A stretch of 39,719 bases of DNA from the NCBI GenBank assembly GCA_019308905.1, contig JAFDHF010000038.1, positions 1 through 39,719 on the forward strand, read 5' to 3'. Numbering within the stretch: the stretch's first letter is position 1; every line of letters begins with the position of its first letter. Positions 23,576 through 32,739 of the stretch are shown here, piece by piece. Source of the stretch: Deltaproteobacteria bacterium. Its GTDB lineage: Bacteria > Desulfobacterota > BSN033 > WVXP01. A program made the translations under genes and the position numbers. The notes below the pieces were generated by a model, which was given only the letters and a program-made list of their open reading frames with translations, was not told the DNA's origin and searched no databases.

Positions 23576-24631
23576 ATGCTATTCGGCAAGAAGAAGGATG
23601 TTATCGGCCTGGATATCGGGTCGAGTTCCATCAAGATCATCGAACTCAATGAGACCAACAAAGGCTACAGATTGATCAATTGCGCCATGTCAGTCATTCC
23701 ACCGGAAGCGATAGTGGACGGGTCTCTGATGGACTCGGTCGCCATTGTGGATACGATCCGGGACTTGGTCAAGAGTTTCAAGATCAAGACCAAGGAAGTC
23801 GTGACTTCGGTCTCCGGCCATTCAGTGATCGTGAAGAAAATCAGCCTTCCGGTGATTACGGAGGACGAGTTGGCAGAGTCGATCCAATGGGAGGCAGAGA
23901 GGTACATCCCTTTTGACGCCAGCGACGTGAATATCGACTTCCAGATTCTCGGATCAAACGAGGAGAACAGCGAACTGATGGACGTTGTACTGGTGGCTGC
24001 CAAAAAGGATATCATCAACGACTACCTTTCGGTCCTTCTCGAAGCGGGGCTTAATCCCGTGATCATAGACATCGACGCTTTTGCCCTGGAAAACATGTTT
24101 CAGACAAACTACCCTACCAAAATGGGCGAAGTGGTTGGGCTCGTTGACATCGGGGCAAACGTGATGAACATCAACATCGTAAAGGACGGTATTTCGGCCT
24201 TCACCCGAGACGTGTTCAAGGGAGGAAGTTCTATTACCGAAGAGATCCAGAAACATCTTCATGTCGACTATGAAGAGGCGGAAGCTCTGAAGGTGGGAAG
24301 TAAGATCGATGATTCAAAGAAAAGAGCGATCGACAGTATTCTGAAAACGGCTTCTGACGAGTTTGCCTCGGAGATCTCACAGTCCCTCGACTACTTCCAG
24401 AAGACATCGAACCAGAATCTAGACAGGCTTTTTGTGAGCGGTGGTTGCTCCAAGATAGAGGGATTGACCAAGGCCATCGAGGCACAAGTCGGTGTTCCCG
24501 TGGAAGTGGTCGATCCTTTTCAGAACATCGAGGTGACGAAGAAGGACCTGTCCCTGGATTACATAAACGATATCAGCCCATTCATGGCCGTTGGGGTCGG
24601 ATTAGCCTTGAGGAGGGTCGGAGATCGATGA
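23576..24631 (+). CDS. pilM: Type IV pilus assembly protein PilM
   Basis: This 351-residue, actin-like (FtsA-fold) cytoplasmic protein of the T4P alignment complex has an N-terminal MLFGKKKDVIGLDIGSSSIK stretch, typical of PilM, with the phosphate-binding GLDIGSSS. Later come VVTSVSGHSVIVKKISLP, the ESIQWEAERYIPFD segment, the second nucleotide-binding loop VGLVDIGANVMNI, and the adenosine motif FVSGGCSKIEGL. It starts at ATG 23576 with GGGGAGGAG upstream; an in-frame ATG at 23558 overlapping the regulator gene is less likely. Length is usual for the family. It binds the PilN cytoplasmic tail and overlaps pilN by 4 nt. Confidence 0.93.
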   Translation: MLFGKKKDVIGLDIGSSSIKIIELNETNKGYRLINCAMSVIPPEAIVDGSLMDSVAIVDTIRDLVKSFKIKTKEVVTSVSGHSVIVKKISLPVITEDELAESIQWEAERYIPFDASDVNIDFQILGSNEENSELMDVVLVAAKKDIINDYLSVLLEAGLNPVIIDIDAFALENMFQTNYPTKMGEVVGLVDIGANVMNINIVKDGISAFTRDVFKGGSSITEEIQKHLHVDYEEAEALKVGSKIDDSKKRAIDSILKTASDEFASEISQSLDYFQKTSNQNLDRLFVSGGCSKIEGLTKAIEAQVGVPVEVVDPFQNIEVTKKDLSLDYINDISPFMAVGVGLALRRVGDR

Positions 24632-25167
24632 TTAGAATCAATCTGCTGGTTGCGAGAGAGGAACGCAAAAGAGAGTCCATCCGAAAAGAGGCCACAATCT
24701 TCGTTGTCGTCATTGCCCTGGTTCTTGCGGGAGTCGGCCTGATTCAGTGGTTTTCCGATCGACAGCGGGATGAAATCATAACACAGATCAGGAATTCCCG
24801 GGCCGAGCTGAAACGACTTGAAGCGATCAAACGCGAGATCAACAAGGCCAAGGCGAACAAGAAGATGCTTCAGGAGAAGCTTGACATCATCGTCCGTCTC
24901 AACAAGAACAGGACTCGTCCCATTGAGATCATGACCCTTTTGGCATCTAAGATTCCTAAGAAGATGTGGCTCAAGTCTTTGGATAAGAAGGCTCAGAAAT
25001 TGACCCTTCAAGGAATCGCCTTGGACGACGAGACGATCGCCAATTTCATGAAGAGCCTCCAGCAGTCCAAGATGTTCACGGCCGTCCAACTGGTGGTTAC
25101 CGAGAGGGTGACAGTAGAGAAGATCAATCTGAAGAAGTTCACCATGATCTGCACCATTGGAGCATAG
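24628..25167 (+). CDS. pilN: Type IV pilus assembly protein PilN
   Basis: This 179-residue bitopic inner-membrane protein has the conserved cytoplasmic MIRINLL tail that docks into PilM, one transmembrane helix at about 26-45 (TIFVVVIALVLAGVGLIQWF), a coiled-coil (DEIITQIRNSRAELKRLEAI), and a periplasmic ferredoxin-like domain (MTLLASKIPKKMWLKSLDKK onward). The start ATG overlaps the pilM stop (ATGA); a longer in-frame extension lies inside pilM and is rejected. Length is usual for the family. Confidence 0.93.
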   Translation: MIRINLLVAREERKRESIRKEATIFVVVIALVLAGVGLIQWFSDRQRDEIITQIRNSRAELKRLEAIKREINKAKANKKMLQEKLDIIVRLNKNRTRPIEIMTLLASKIPKKMWLKSLDKKAQKLTLQGIALDDETIANFMKSLQQSKMFTAVQLVVTERVTVEKINLKKFTMICTIGA

Positions 25168-25178
25168 GAGAGGGCACC

Positions 25179-25778
25179 ATGGCGATCACTATGGATTCCA
25201 TCGTGAAGCTTCCACCGGCTAAGAAGGCCCTGATCTTGGTGGTTGTGGCCTTCGTGATTGTCGGAGGTTATGCTTACCTGTTTTATCTACCCCAGAGGGA
25301 AGAGATCAAGAGCCTCCGCAGTCAACGAGACAAGTTGGTCAGGGAACTGAACGAGAGCCGCGCCGTTGCCAGGAATCTCGAAAAGTTCAAGAAAGAGGTG
25401 GCTCAATTGCAGGGGCAGCTCAACAAGGCTCTGGCTCAACTTCCCAACAGGCGTGAGATCCCCGAACTCCTTAAGAGCATATCGAAACTCGGCAAGGGGT
25501 CGAATCTGGAGTTTCTCAGGTTCCGCCCGGCTGCCGAACGGCCAAAGCAGTTCTATGCGGAAGTTCCACTGGAACTGGTGTTTCTCGGAACCTATCACGA
25601 AACGGGGATCTTCTTTGACCGGATCAGCAAGCTGCCACGGATCATCAATGTGGAAAACTTCAAAATGGTCCCCGGCAAGGGGGGTGGCGTGCAGAACATA
25701 CTGCAGACCCAGTGCGTGGCCACCACCTTCCGTTTTCTGGAAAAGGCGGCAAACAAGGCAAGTAAGAAGCGGAAATAG
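25179..25778 (+). CDS. pilO: Type IV pilus assembly protein PilO
   Basis: This 199-residue inner-membrane protein has a single N-terminal transmembrane helix at about 13-33 (KKALILVVVAFVIVGGYAYLFYLP), a coiled-coil (REEIKSLRSQRDKLVRELNE), and a periplasmic PilO domain (ALAQLPNRREIPELLKSISKLG; PLELVFLGTYHETGIFFDRI, a strong PilO family match). It forms heterodimers with PilN and links to PilP. GGAGAGGG precedes the ATG, 11 nt after pilN. Confidence 0.93.
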   Translation: MAITMDSIVKLPPAKKALILVVVAFVIVGGYAYLFYLPQREEIKSLRSQRDKLVRELNESRAVARNLEKFKKEVAQLQGQLNKALAQLPNRREIPELLKSISKLGKGSNLEFLRFRPAAERPKQFYAEVPLELVFLGTYHETGIFFDRISKLPRIINVENFKMVPGKGGGVQNILQTQCVATTFRFLEKAANKASKKRK

Positions 25779-25819
25779 CAAGGAACAGGTCGAGGAAAGA
25801 AACAGGGAGAGACAGGGCT

Positions 25820-26374
25820 ATGAAAGGACGGAGCAGTATCAGAAGACTTAGCAACATCTTGATCCTCCTGGTGGGGATGGCCCTTGCCGTGCCGGCATGT
25901 GAGAAGTCTCCGCCCCCTCCCCCCATAAAGGTGACCAAGCGTCCGAGAAAGAAAACAAAGTCGGCCAGGACCTCTTCTTCTGCTGGGAAGATGGCTACCT
26001 TAGGGAAGAAGCCGACGTTCTCTTACAATCCCCAAGGGCTGGCTGATCCTTTTCAGCCCTTTATTCAAGTCGGATCGAGCGGTAAGACTCTGAAGGGCGT
26101 CCCCAGAACCCCCCTTCAGGAGTACAACCTCAGTCAGCTTACCTTGACCGCCATCATCTGGATGGATGGGGGGGAAAGCCGTGCCCTGGTAAGGGATTCT
26201 GCTGGAAAGGGGTTCACCCTTAAAAGGGGGACTTACATCGGTAACAGAGGTGGCAGGGTAAAGGCCATAAAGAGAAACAGGGTAATCATCGAGGAACCCA
26301 TGAGGGTATACGGAAAAGAGTCGAAAATGAGACAAATCGTAATGAAGATGCCGGCGGAAGGAGGAAAAAAATGA
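25820..26374 (+). CDS. pilP: Type IV pilus lipoprotein PilP
   Basis: This 184-residue lipoprotein has a signal peptide with lipobox AVPAC at about residues 23-27, then a Pro/Lys-rich flexible linker (KSPPPPPIKVTKRPRKK), and the C-terminal beta-sandwich domain (NPQGLADPFQPF; LSQLTLTAIIW; ALVRDSAGKGFTLKRGTYIG), typical of PilP. It connects the PilN/PilO dimer with the secretin PilQ. The 41-bp gap after pilO carries a GGGAGAGACAGGG purine run. The stop overlaps the pilQ ATG. Confidence 0.92.
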   Translation: MKGRSSIRRLSNILILLVGMALAVPACEKSPPPPPIKVTKRPRKKTKSARTSSSAGKMATLGKKPTFSYNPQGLADPFQPFIQVGSSGKTLKGVPRTPLQEYNLSQLTLTAIIWMDGGESRALVRDSAGKGFTLKRGTYIGNRGGRVKAIKRNRVIIEEPMRVYGKESKMRQIVMKMPAEGGKK

Positions 26375-29145
26375 AACATTCGGCGTGGAATCGCTTCATT
26401 GGAGTGACTCTCGTCTTTTTCTTGGCCCTTGTGGCGGCCGCTCTGGTTGGCTGTAGCGCCAGGAGAGGACCGGAGGAGGCCACACTTCCTCCCGTGGCGA
26501 AGGAGCCGGTTGCCATAAAAGGTCTCACTTTTTCGGAACAGGAGGGCTATACTCGAGTGGCCATCGAGGGTTCCAGGCCCATCGACTACGAGTCAATCGA
26601 ACTCCTTGAGGATCCTCTCAGGATCTCCCTCGAGATCCCCAATGCGACTCTGGAGGTCGCAACGCCTGTTTCCGTGAACAACGGAACCGTCACCGAGATC
26701 TCGGGACTTACAAGCGGAGACAGGACGAAGATCGAGATTGGGCTTGCCGACAAGGTGGATTACAGTCTCACCCAGGAGATGAACAGCCTTTACATAGACA
26801 TCGAAAAGGCCACGGAGGCGCAGGCTTCCCGGCCAGTGAGACCGGCAGTCATAGAGGAGGTCAAGAAGATCAGTGCCATGGGACCTGCCCGGGCACTGAC
26901 AGGCGTCTCGGTCGCCAAGCATGGCAATACCACAGAGGTGACCATTACAGCCGACGGGATCATCGGCGATTACAACGCCTTCACTCTCGGATCTCCACCG
27001 CGGCTGGTCATCGATCTTTGGAAGTTGAAAAGCAAGTTCCCGAAGAATTCCGTGTCGGCCAACACGCCCAATCTCAGACGGATCCGGATCGGCGAGCATC
27101 CGAAAAAGATGAGATTGGTTCTCGATGCTGTGGGAACAAAGCCGCCCCGGTATCGAATCGAGGGCTTCCAGAATCAACTGGTAGTCCTTCTCGGGGATGT
27201 GAAGGCATTGAAGGGAGAGGGCATTGGGATCCTCGGCGCAGTGGATTTCAAGCAGATCGACGATAGGTCGAGGGTGGTCCTATCCAGTTCACAGAAGGTG
27301 GATTACGAAATCTTCAAGGCTTCTCCCGAGGATATTGTGGTCGACCTCAAGAAGACGATCGCTCCGAGGCGTTTGAGACGGTTCTTCGACACCAGTGCCT
27401 TTGACAGCCCGGTCGATTCCATCCGTCTCTACAATGTGAGGAGTGAGACCTCACGAGACGTGAGAGTCGTCATCCATCTAGGGGAAAGCGTCGACTTTGA
27501 GGCCTACCAGGAGGGCGAGCGGATTTTTGTAGACTTCCAGAAACCCCAAACCAGCAAGCCCGAACTGACTACCCAACCAACCCGGCCGGAGTCTGCAGAG
27601 CCGGTCGAGTCGGCGACTCTTGAACAAGAGAGAACCGTCCAGGATGTTGAGGAAGAGAAGTCCCAGGCCGCCCCTGGCTCCCCCTCAGCTCAAAAGGAGG
27701 AAGCGGTTTCCCGTGAGCCTGGGGCCGAGGGTGCCGCTCCGGAGAAAACCGTCTCTTCCGAGACAAAGACCGAGCAGGCTGCCACGACGAAAGCCGAGGA
27801 GGGTAGGAAAGCGAGCCCCAGAGAGACTTCAGCCCCGTCCCTCTCCCCTGCAAAGGCGGCAGGGAAGGAACACTACTATGAGCTTGCCCTGACACCTGGA
27901 AAGGAGTATACGGGTAGGCGCATATCTCTCGACTTCAAAGACGCCGACATCAAGAACATCCTCCGCTTGATCGCAGAGGTGAGCAATCTCAACATCGTGG
28001 CAGGAGATGACGTCAAGGGTAAGGTGACGATCCGCCTCATCGACGTTCCGTGGGATCAGGCCCTGGACATCATCCTTTTTTCCAACAAACTGGGCAAGAT
28101 GCGTATGGGAAACGTTGTTCGTGTTGCTCCGGTGGAGGTTCTCAAGAAGGAAGAGGAGGAGCTTCTCAGTTCCAAGAGAACAAAGGAAAAACTGGAGGAT
28201 CTTGTGACCGAACTGATCCCGGTCAATTACTCCTCGGCTCAGGAGCTCCAGGCCCAGGTCAAGAATCTCCTTTCTGAGAGAGGGTCTGTCTCGATCGACA
28301 CCAGGACGAATACTCTTGTCATCAAGGACATACCGAAGAACGTGTCCGAGGCGAAAGAACTCGTCCGGCGTCTCGACAGCAAGACACCCCAGGTGGTGAT
28401 TGAGGCGAGATTCGTCGAGGCGTCTTCCAGCTTCTCCCGGGAACTCGGGATCAAATGGGGAGGCCAGGCTGGGTATGACTCAGCCGGGAATCCTACGATG
28501 GAACTCGGGGGTTCGAAAGGTACCCTGGGAATAAAAGGAGGGATTTCAACGAACACCGCGGCTAATTTCCCGGTTGCAGGAGCGACAAGCGGGATCGTCT
28601 TCAACCTGGCTAATCTCGGGGACATAACCAATCTCGACATAGAGCTTTCTGCGCTGGAGGAATCCGGTGAGGGAGAGATTATTTCTGCACCTAGGATTAC
28701 CACTATCGATAACAAGGAGGCCTCAATCGAGCAGGGTCTCAGGATCCCATATTTGAAACTCACGGCAGAAGGTACGGCCACCACGGAATTCATCGAGGCG
28801 AACGTGAATCTCCGGGTGACACCCCATGTGACAAACGACGGCCACGTCAAGATGAACATCAAGGCCTCAAAGGATTCCCCGGACGATTCAATTACGGTTC
28901 AAGGCGTTCCGGCTATCGACAAGAAGGAGGCCATCACCGAGGTCCTCGTCGAGGATGGCGATGTGGTGGTGATTGCGGGTCTCTACAGCATCGAAAGGTC
29001 TCACAACGTGGGCCGGATCCCACTGCTCGGAAAGATACCGCTCGTGGGGTTTTTGTTCAGGAATACGGAGATCCAGGACGACCGGAGGGACCTCTTGATC
29101 TTCATCTCGCCCAAAATCGTCAAGGGGAGAGAACCGGTCGTCTGA
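26371..29145 (+). CDS. pilQ: Type IV pilus secretin PilQ
   Basis: This 924-residue outer-membrane secretin carries the pilus through the outer membrane. It has a signal sequence with lipobox-like LVGC at about residue 28. Three AMIN domains follow by my reading (about 49-135, 168-260 and 290-385), which would bind peptidoglycan. A long Glu/Pro/Ala-rich linker (about 395-500) precedes the secretin N0/STN domain (ISLDFKDADIKNILRLIAEV), N1 domain, and the C-terminal secretin core ending LLIFISPKIVKG. At over 900 residues it is long for a PilQ, mainly because of the AMIN repeats and linker. GGAGG lies 5 nt before the ATG. A lipid anchor would be unusual for PilQ and needs checking. Confidence 0.93.
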   Translation: MKHSAWNRFIGVTLVFFLALVAAALVGCSARRGPEEATLPPVAKEPVAIKGLTFSEQEGYTRVAIEGSRPIDYESIELLEDPLRISLEIPNATLEVATPVSVNNGTVTEISGLTSGDRTKIEIGLADKVDYSLTQEMNSLYIDIEKATEAQASRPVRPAVIEEVKKISAMGPARALTGVSVAKHGNTTEVTITADGIIGDYNAFTLGSPPRLVIDLWKLKSKFPKNSVSANTPNLRRIRIGEHPKKMRLVLDAVGTKPPRYRIEGFQNQLVVLLGDVKALKGEGIGILGAVDFKQIDDRSRVVLSSSQKVDYEIFKASPEDIVVDLKKTIAPRRLRRFFDTSAFDSPVDSIRLYNVRSETSRDVRVVIHLGESVDFEAYQEGERIFVDFQKPQTSKPELTTQPTRPESAEPVESATLEQERTVQDVEEEKSQAAPGSPSAQKEEAVSREPGAEGAAPEKTVSSETKTEQAATTKAEEGRKASPRETSAPSLSPAKAAGKEHYYELALTPGKEYTGRRISLDFKDADIKNILRLIAEVSNLNIVAGDDVKGKVTIRLIDVPWDQALDIILFSNKLGKMRMGNVVRVAPVEVLKKEEEELLSSKRTKEKLEDLVTELIPVNYSSAQELQAQVKNLLSERGSVSIDTRTNTLVIKDIPKNVSEAKELVRRLDSKTPQVVIEARFVEASSSFSRELGIKWGGQAGYDSAGNPTMELGGSKGTLGIKGGISTNTAANFPVAGATSGIVFNLANLGDITNLDIELSALEESGEGEIISAPRITTIDNKEASIEQGLRIPYLKLTAEGTATTEFIEANVNLRVTPHVTNDGHVKMNIKASKDSPDDSITVQGVPAIDKKEAITEVLVEDGDVVVIAGLYSIERSHNVGRIPLLGKIPLVGFLFRNTEIQDDRRDLLIFISPKIVKGREPVV

Positions 29146-29179
29146 TCGACTTGTCATTGGATCCGCTATCTGATAGAGT

Positions 29180-29212
29180 GAGGCCGAGTTGGGGGCTTCC
29201 CGGCTCGGCCTC
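29180..29212 (+). terminator. Strong hairpin between pilQ and amidase gene
   Basis: GAGGCCGAG (29180-29188) pairs perfectly with CTCGGCCTC (29204-29212) across 15 nt that can pair further (GGG with CCC). No T run follows, so it may be a partial terminator, an attenuator or an RNA-stability element between the two genes. Confidence 0.4.
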
Positions 29213-29267
29213 TCCGCGGCCGGATACAGGCCTTTGACCAGCGACCACTGCGATCTGGGAGGCACAA

Positions 29268-30902
29268 TTGAGGTATGGCCGTCCCCTTTTGGCCTTTGCT
29301 CTTGTCCTCTTGATGAGCTCCTGGTGGGCTTGCCGGGCTACGGCTTCTCCTCCAAAGGATGGAGAGACTGCATACAAAGAGGCGAGGGCCGAGTATTACG
29401 CTCTTCGAAATTCAGAAGCCAAACGGAGATACAGATCCAATTGGGTGAGATGTATCGGCCGATTTGAAGCTGTCTGGCGAGACTTCCCCGAGAGCCAGCG
29501 TGCCGACGATGCCCTTTATATGGTGGGGCGGCTGTACGAGGATCTCCACCGCCGCTCCGGCCGGGCCTCCGATCTTGAGTTCGCCATCTCGGCCTACCAG
29601 CGTTTGACGGCTCTTTACCCCTCAAGTCGTCTGGCCGATGACGGTCAATTCAGGATAGGAATGGTCTACCTGAAACTCCGGAAATACGAGGAGGCCTACA
29701 TCAGTCTTTCCAAGGTGGAACGGCGGTTTCCCAATGGCGATATGACGAAGGCGGCGAGAAAGCAGCTGGTCCGCCTGAGGCCGTACCGTCCGAAAAAGAG
29801 ACCGCTGGTCCAGGTCAAGGGGATCAGACACTGGTCCAGCCCAGAGTATACCCGGGTGGTGATCGACCTGGAGAGGGACGCTGAGTTTGAGGTCCACCTG
29901 CTCAAAGAGGACCGAAAAAGGGGTGAACCCCCGAGGCTCTATGTTGACATTCAATCATCCTGGATCAGTGCCGACTTGAGCAGGCCCATACCTATACGGG
30001 ACGGGCTCCTCACTATGGCCCGGGTTGCCCAGCATACAAGAGACGTGGTGAGGGTCGTTCTTGACATGGAATCCCTTGCCAGTTATAAGGCATTTCCTCT
30101 CAAGGTCCCTTCCAGAATCATCGTCGATGTCCATGGAGACAGAGGAAGCTCTCTTTCACCCGGTGCGGACCACGGGGTGGTCAAGAGACGTTCCTTCTCC
30201 CCACAGCCGGATCTCGGTATCAGGCGTGTAGTCATCGATCCCGGTCATGGGGGGAAGGACCCGGGTGCCATAGGTCCTGGCGGCCTGCAGGAGAAAGACG
30301 TTGTCCTGAAGATCGCCAAGAAACTGGAGAAGAGGCTCAGGAGGGAACTCGGCCTCGAGACCATTCTCACACGCAATGGCGACACCTTCGTCTCCCTCGA
30401 TGAAAGGACGGCCATTGCAAATACCCATAATGCGGACCTTTTTGTCTCCATCCATGCTAATGCGAACCGCAGGCAAAGCGCCCGGGGAATCGAGACCTAT
30501 GTTCTGAATTTTGCAACCGACGAGGAATCCATCGAGCTGGCGGCAAGGGAGAATGCGGTTTCGAGGAAGAAACTGAGCGACCTCCAGTACATTCTGTATG
30601 ATCTCATGCGGACTGCAAAGATCGGCGAGTCTCGTACCCTCGCCGAATACACCCAGGAGTCGATCTGCAGGCATCTCAGCGGCAAGTACCATGGGATCCG
30701 TAATCTGGGCGTGAAGGAGGCACCGTTCTATGTCCTCATAGGAGCCAACATGCCGTGCATTCTCGTCGAGGTCTCCTTCATCAGCAACCGCCAGGAGGAG
30801 AGAAGGCTGGGAAACGATCGGTATCTGGATGAGATTGCAAAGGGAATAGAAGAGGGCATTGCTAGATATATAGCAGAGAGTAAACGGATTCCCACCACTT
30901 GA
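29268..30902 (+). CDS. amiC: N-acetylmuramoyl-L-alanine amidase (AmiC-like, AMIN domain)
   Basis: This 544-residue exported protein hydrolyses the amide bond between MurNAc and the peptide stem. A signal peptide lies at about 1-26. A YbgF/TPR-like helical region follows (about 30-165, with RADDALYMVGRLYEDLH and LADDGQFRIGMVYLKLRKYE). The AMIN domain covers about 180-290. The Amidase_3 zinc domain starts at about 315 (VVIDPGHGGKDPGAIGPGG with the first zinc His, VSIHANANRR with a second His, and CILVEVSFISN with the catalytic Glu). The TTG start has GGGAGG 5 nt upstream. It lies directly after pilQ, whose AMIN domains also target peptidoglycan, so it may open the wall for secretin assembly; the usual role is in cell separation. 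Confidence 0.88.
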   Translation: MRYGRPLLAFALVLLMSSWWACRATASPPKDGETAYKEARAEYYALRNSEAKRRYRSNWVRCIGRFEAVWRDFPESQRADDALYMVGRLYEDLHRRSGRASDLEFAISAYQRLTALYPSSRLADDGQFRIGMVYLKLRKYEEAYISLSKVERRFPNGDMTKAARKQLVRLRPYRPKKRPLVQVKGIRHWSSPEYTRVVIDLERDAEFEVHLLKEDRKRGEPPRLYVDIQSSWISADLSRPIPIRDGLLTMARVAQHTRDVVRVVLDMESLASYKAFPLKVPSRIIVDVHGDRGSSLSPGADHGVVKRRSFSPQPDLGIRRVVIDPGHGGKDPGAIGPGGLQEKDVVLKIAKKLEKRLRRELGLETILTRNGDTFVSLDERTAIANTHNADLFVSIHANANRRQSARGIETYVLNFATDEESIELAARENAVSRKKLSDLQYILYDLMRTAKIGESRTLAEYTQESICRHLSGKYHGIRNLGVKEAPFYVLIGANMPCILVEVSFISNRQEERRLGNDRYLDEIAKGIEEGIARYIAESKRIPTT

Positions 30903-31002
30903 GAGAGGGCCGGTATTGTTGAATCGGCAGTCAGAACAGAAGAAGGAATAATGGTCCTTCAAGGTCTGCCTGTTGAGGGGAGAGCCGATTTTGCTTGCTC
31001 GC

Positions 31003-32739
31003 TTAAGGGTTCTGCCCTTTTCGGCCCGTCTGATGGGGCAGAAGGTCCTCTATTTCCAGCCTTATTCGTTTGGATCCCATCCATTCGTCCAACCGGGGCG
31101 TAAAAACCAGATCGACAGGCCCTGAGGCGAGGGGGAAACGGTCACCCATGCGGAACCCTATGGCATCGAAGACCTGCCCGTCCATCACTCTGAGCCTCAA
31201 GCTGCCCTTCCCCACGATTCTCCTCTCGCAGACCGTCAGGTTCCTGGAAAGAAACAGGGGCCTCGGATTCCCGATACCGTACGGTTCGAGAAGAAGGAGA
31301 TCTTCAATGAGGGTGCGGTCGATCTCGGCCAGTGTCACCTCTGCGTCAACAAGGAGGGGAGGTCCGGCGGTCTCTCTTTCCGGTTTCGAGGAAAGGGCTC
31401 TTTCGAGGTGCTCCTGCAGTTCTGGAACCGATTCAGGATAAATCCTGAAACCAGCAGCCAGTCGGTGCCCACCAAACCCTCTGAGTAGTTGCCGACAGGT
31501 ACTGAGGGCACGGTAGAGATCGACCCCCTCGATTCCCCGAGCAGAGCCCACGGCGAGGTCTTCTCTATCAAGCGAAATGAGAACAGTGGGCTTCCAGAAC
31601 CGTTCCACCAGCCGGGAGGCTACAATCCCGATAACACCGGGATGCCACCCGCGGGATGAGCAGAAAAGGCAGGCCCTGCGTAGAATCTCAGGGTGGGTAT
31701 GGACCGCCTCAAGGATCTCGGTGAAGATCCGTTCTTCCAGGGCGTGGCGGCGCCGATTCAGTTCCTCCAGCCCTGAAGCAATCCGCTTGGCCTCGTCCAT
31801 GCGATCGGCAAGCAAAAGCTCCACGGCTCTGCCGGCATGGTCGAGGCGACCACAGGCGTTTAGCCGAGGAGAGAGTTGAAATGCAACTCTGTCCGTGTTG
31901 ATGGCCATCCCGTCCAGACCCGCAACCTCTTTGAGGGCCTGGATCCCCCTCCTCCCGCATACCGACAGTTCCTCAAGACCGAATTTCACCAGGATTCTGT
32001 TCTCATCGACCAAGGGTACCATGTCGGCAATCGTTCCCAGGGAGACAAGATCGAGGTATCTTTTCAGATTTGGCGGACCTCCGGTCTGCCAGAAGGCTCC
32101 CTCCCGGAGCCTTGCGCGAAGAGCGATAAGGAAGTGGAAGGCCACTCCCACTCCTGCAAGTCCGTCAAATGGGAAAGGGCAGTCCTTCCTTTTCGGATTG
32201 AGAACCGCCACGGCAGGGGGCAGGTCGTCTTGGATCTCGTGGTGATCGATCACTATGGTATCGATACCCAGCCGGGCTGCCTCCCGAATCTCCTCGTGGT
32301 TGGAGACACCGCAGTCCACGGTGATCAGCAAGCGGACCCCTTCTTTGCCGAACCGTCTGACGGCTTTGATGTTTAGTCCGTAGCGCTCTTCCACTCGGTG
32401 AGGGATATAGTAATCGGGTGCCATCCCGAGTTCTTTGAGGAAAGCCACGAGAACCGCGGTGGATGTTATGCCATCCACATCATAATCCCCGTATATGAGA
32501 ACCCTCTCCCGATTGTCGATGGCCTTGATCATCCGATCCACAGCGCGATCCATGTCCCTCATCAGAAAGGGGGGGTAGAGATGAGACAGAGAGGGCCTGA
32601 TGAATCGTTCCGCCTCTTCCACCGTTCTTATGCCCCGGTTGAAGATGACCCGTGCGGCGAGAGGCGACAGCAAGAACCCTCCTGCCAGATCCTGCTGGAA
32701 ATCGGGATCAGAAGATCTCACCTTCCATTTCCTATCCAT
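31003..32739 (-). CDS. recJ: Single-stranded-DNA-specific 5'-3' exonuclease RecJ
   Basis: This 578-residue DHH-family nuclease of recombination and mismatch repair has the DHH motifs in order: YGDYDVDGITSTAVLV (about 82-97), the DCG motif in LLITVDCGVSNHEEI, DHH in VIDHHEIQDDLPP, and later the DHHA1-type C-terminal domain (LRGFGGHRLAAGF). Length is usual for RecJ. The ATG lies within the end of pyrD, so the two genes overlap by 8 bp and are probably co-transcribed from upstream. It converges with amiC, leaving a 100-bp gap with nothing notable. Confidence 0.93.
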   Translation of the reverse strand: MDRKWKVRSSDPDFQQDLAGGFLLSPLAARVIFNRGIRTVEEAERFIRPSLSHLYPPFLMRDMDRAVDRMIKAIDNRERVLIYGDYDVDGITSTAVLVAFLKELGMAPDYYIPHRVEERYGLNIKAVRRFGKEGVRLLITVDCGVSNHEEIREAARLGIDTIVIDHHEIQDDLPPAVAVLNPKRKDCPFPFDGLAGVGVAFHFLIALRARLREGAFWQTGGPPNLKRYLDLVSLGTIADMVPLVDENRILVKFGLEELSVCGRRGIQALKEVAGLDGMAINTDRVAFQLSPRLNACGRLDHAGRAVELLLADRMDEAKRIASGLEELNRRRHALEERIFTEILEAVHTHPEILRRACLFCSSRGWHPGVIGIVASRLVERFWKPTVLISLDREDLAVGSARGIEGVDLYRALSTCRQLLRGFGGHRLAAGFRIYPESVPELQEHLERALSSKPERETAGPPLLVDAEVTLAEIDRTLIEDLLLLEPYGIGNPRPLFLSRNLTVCERRIVGKGSLRLRVMDGQVFDAIGFRMGDRFPLASGPVDLVFTPRLDEWMGSKRIRLEIEDLLPHQTGRKGQNP

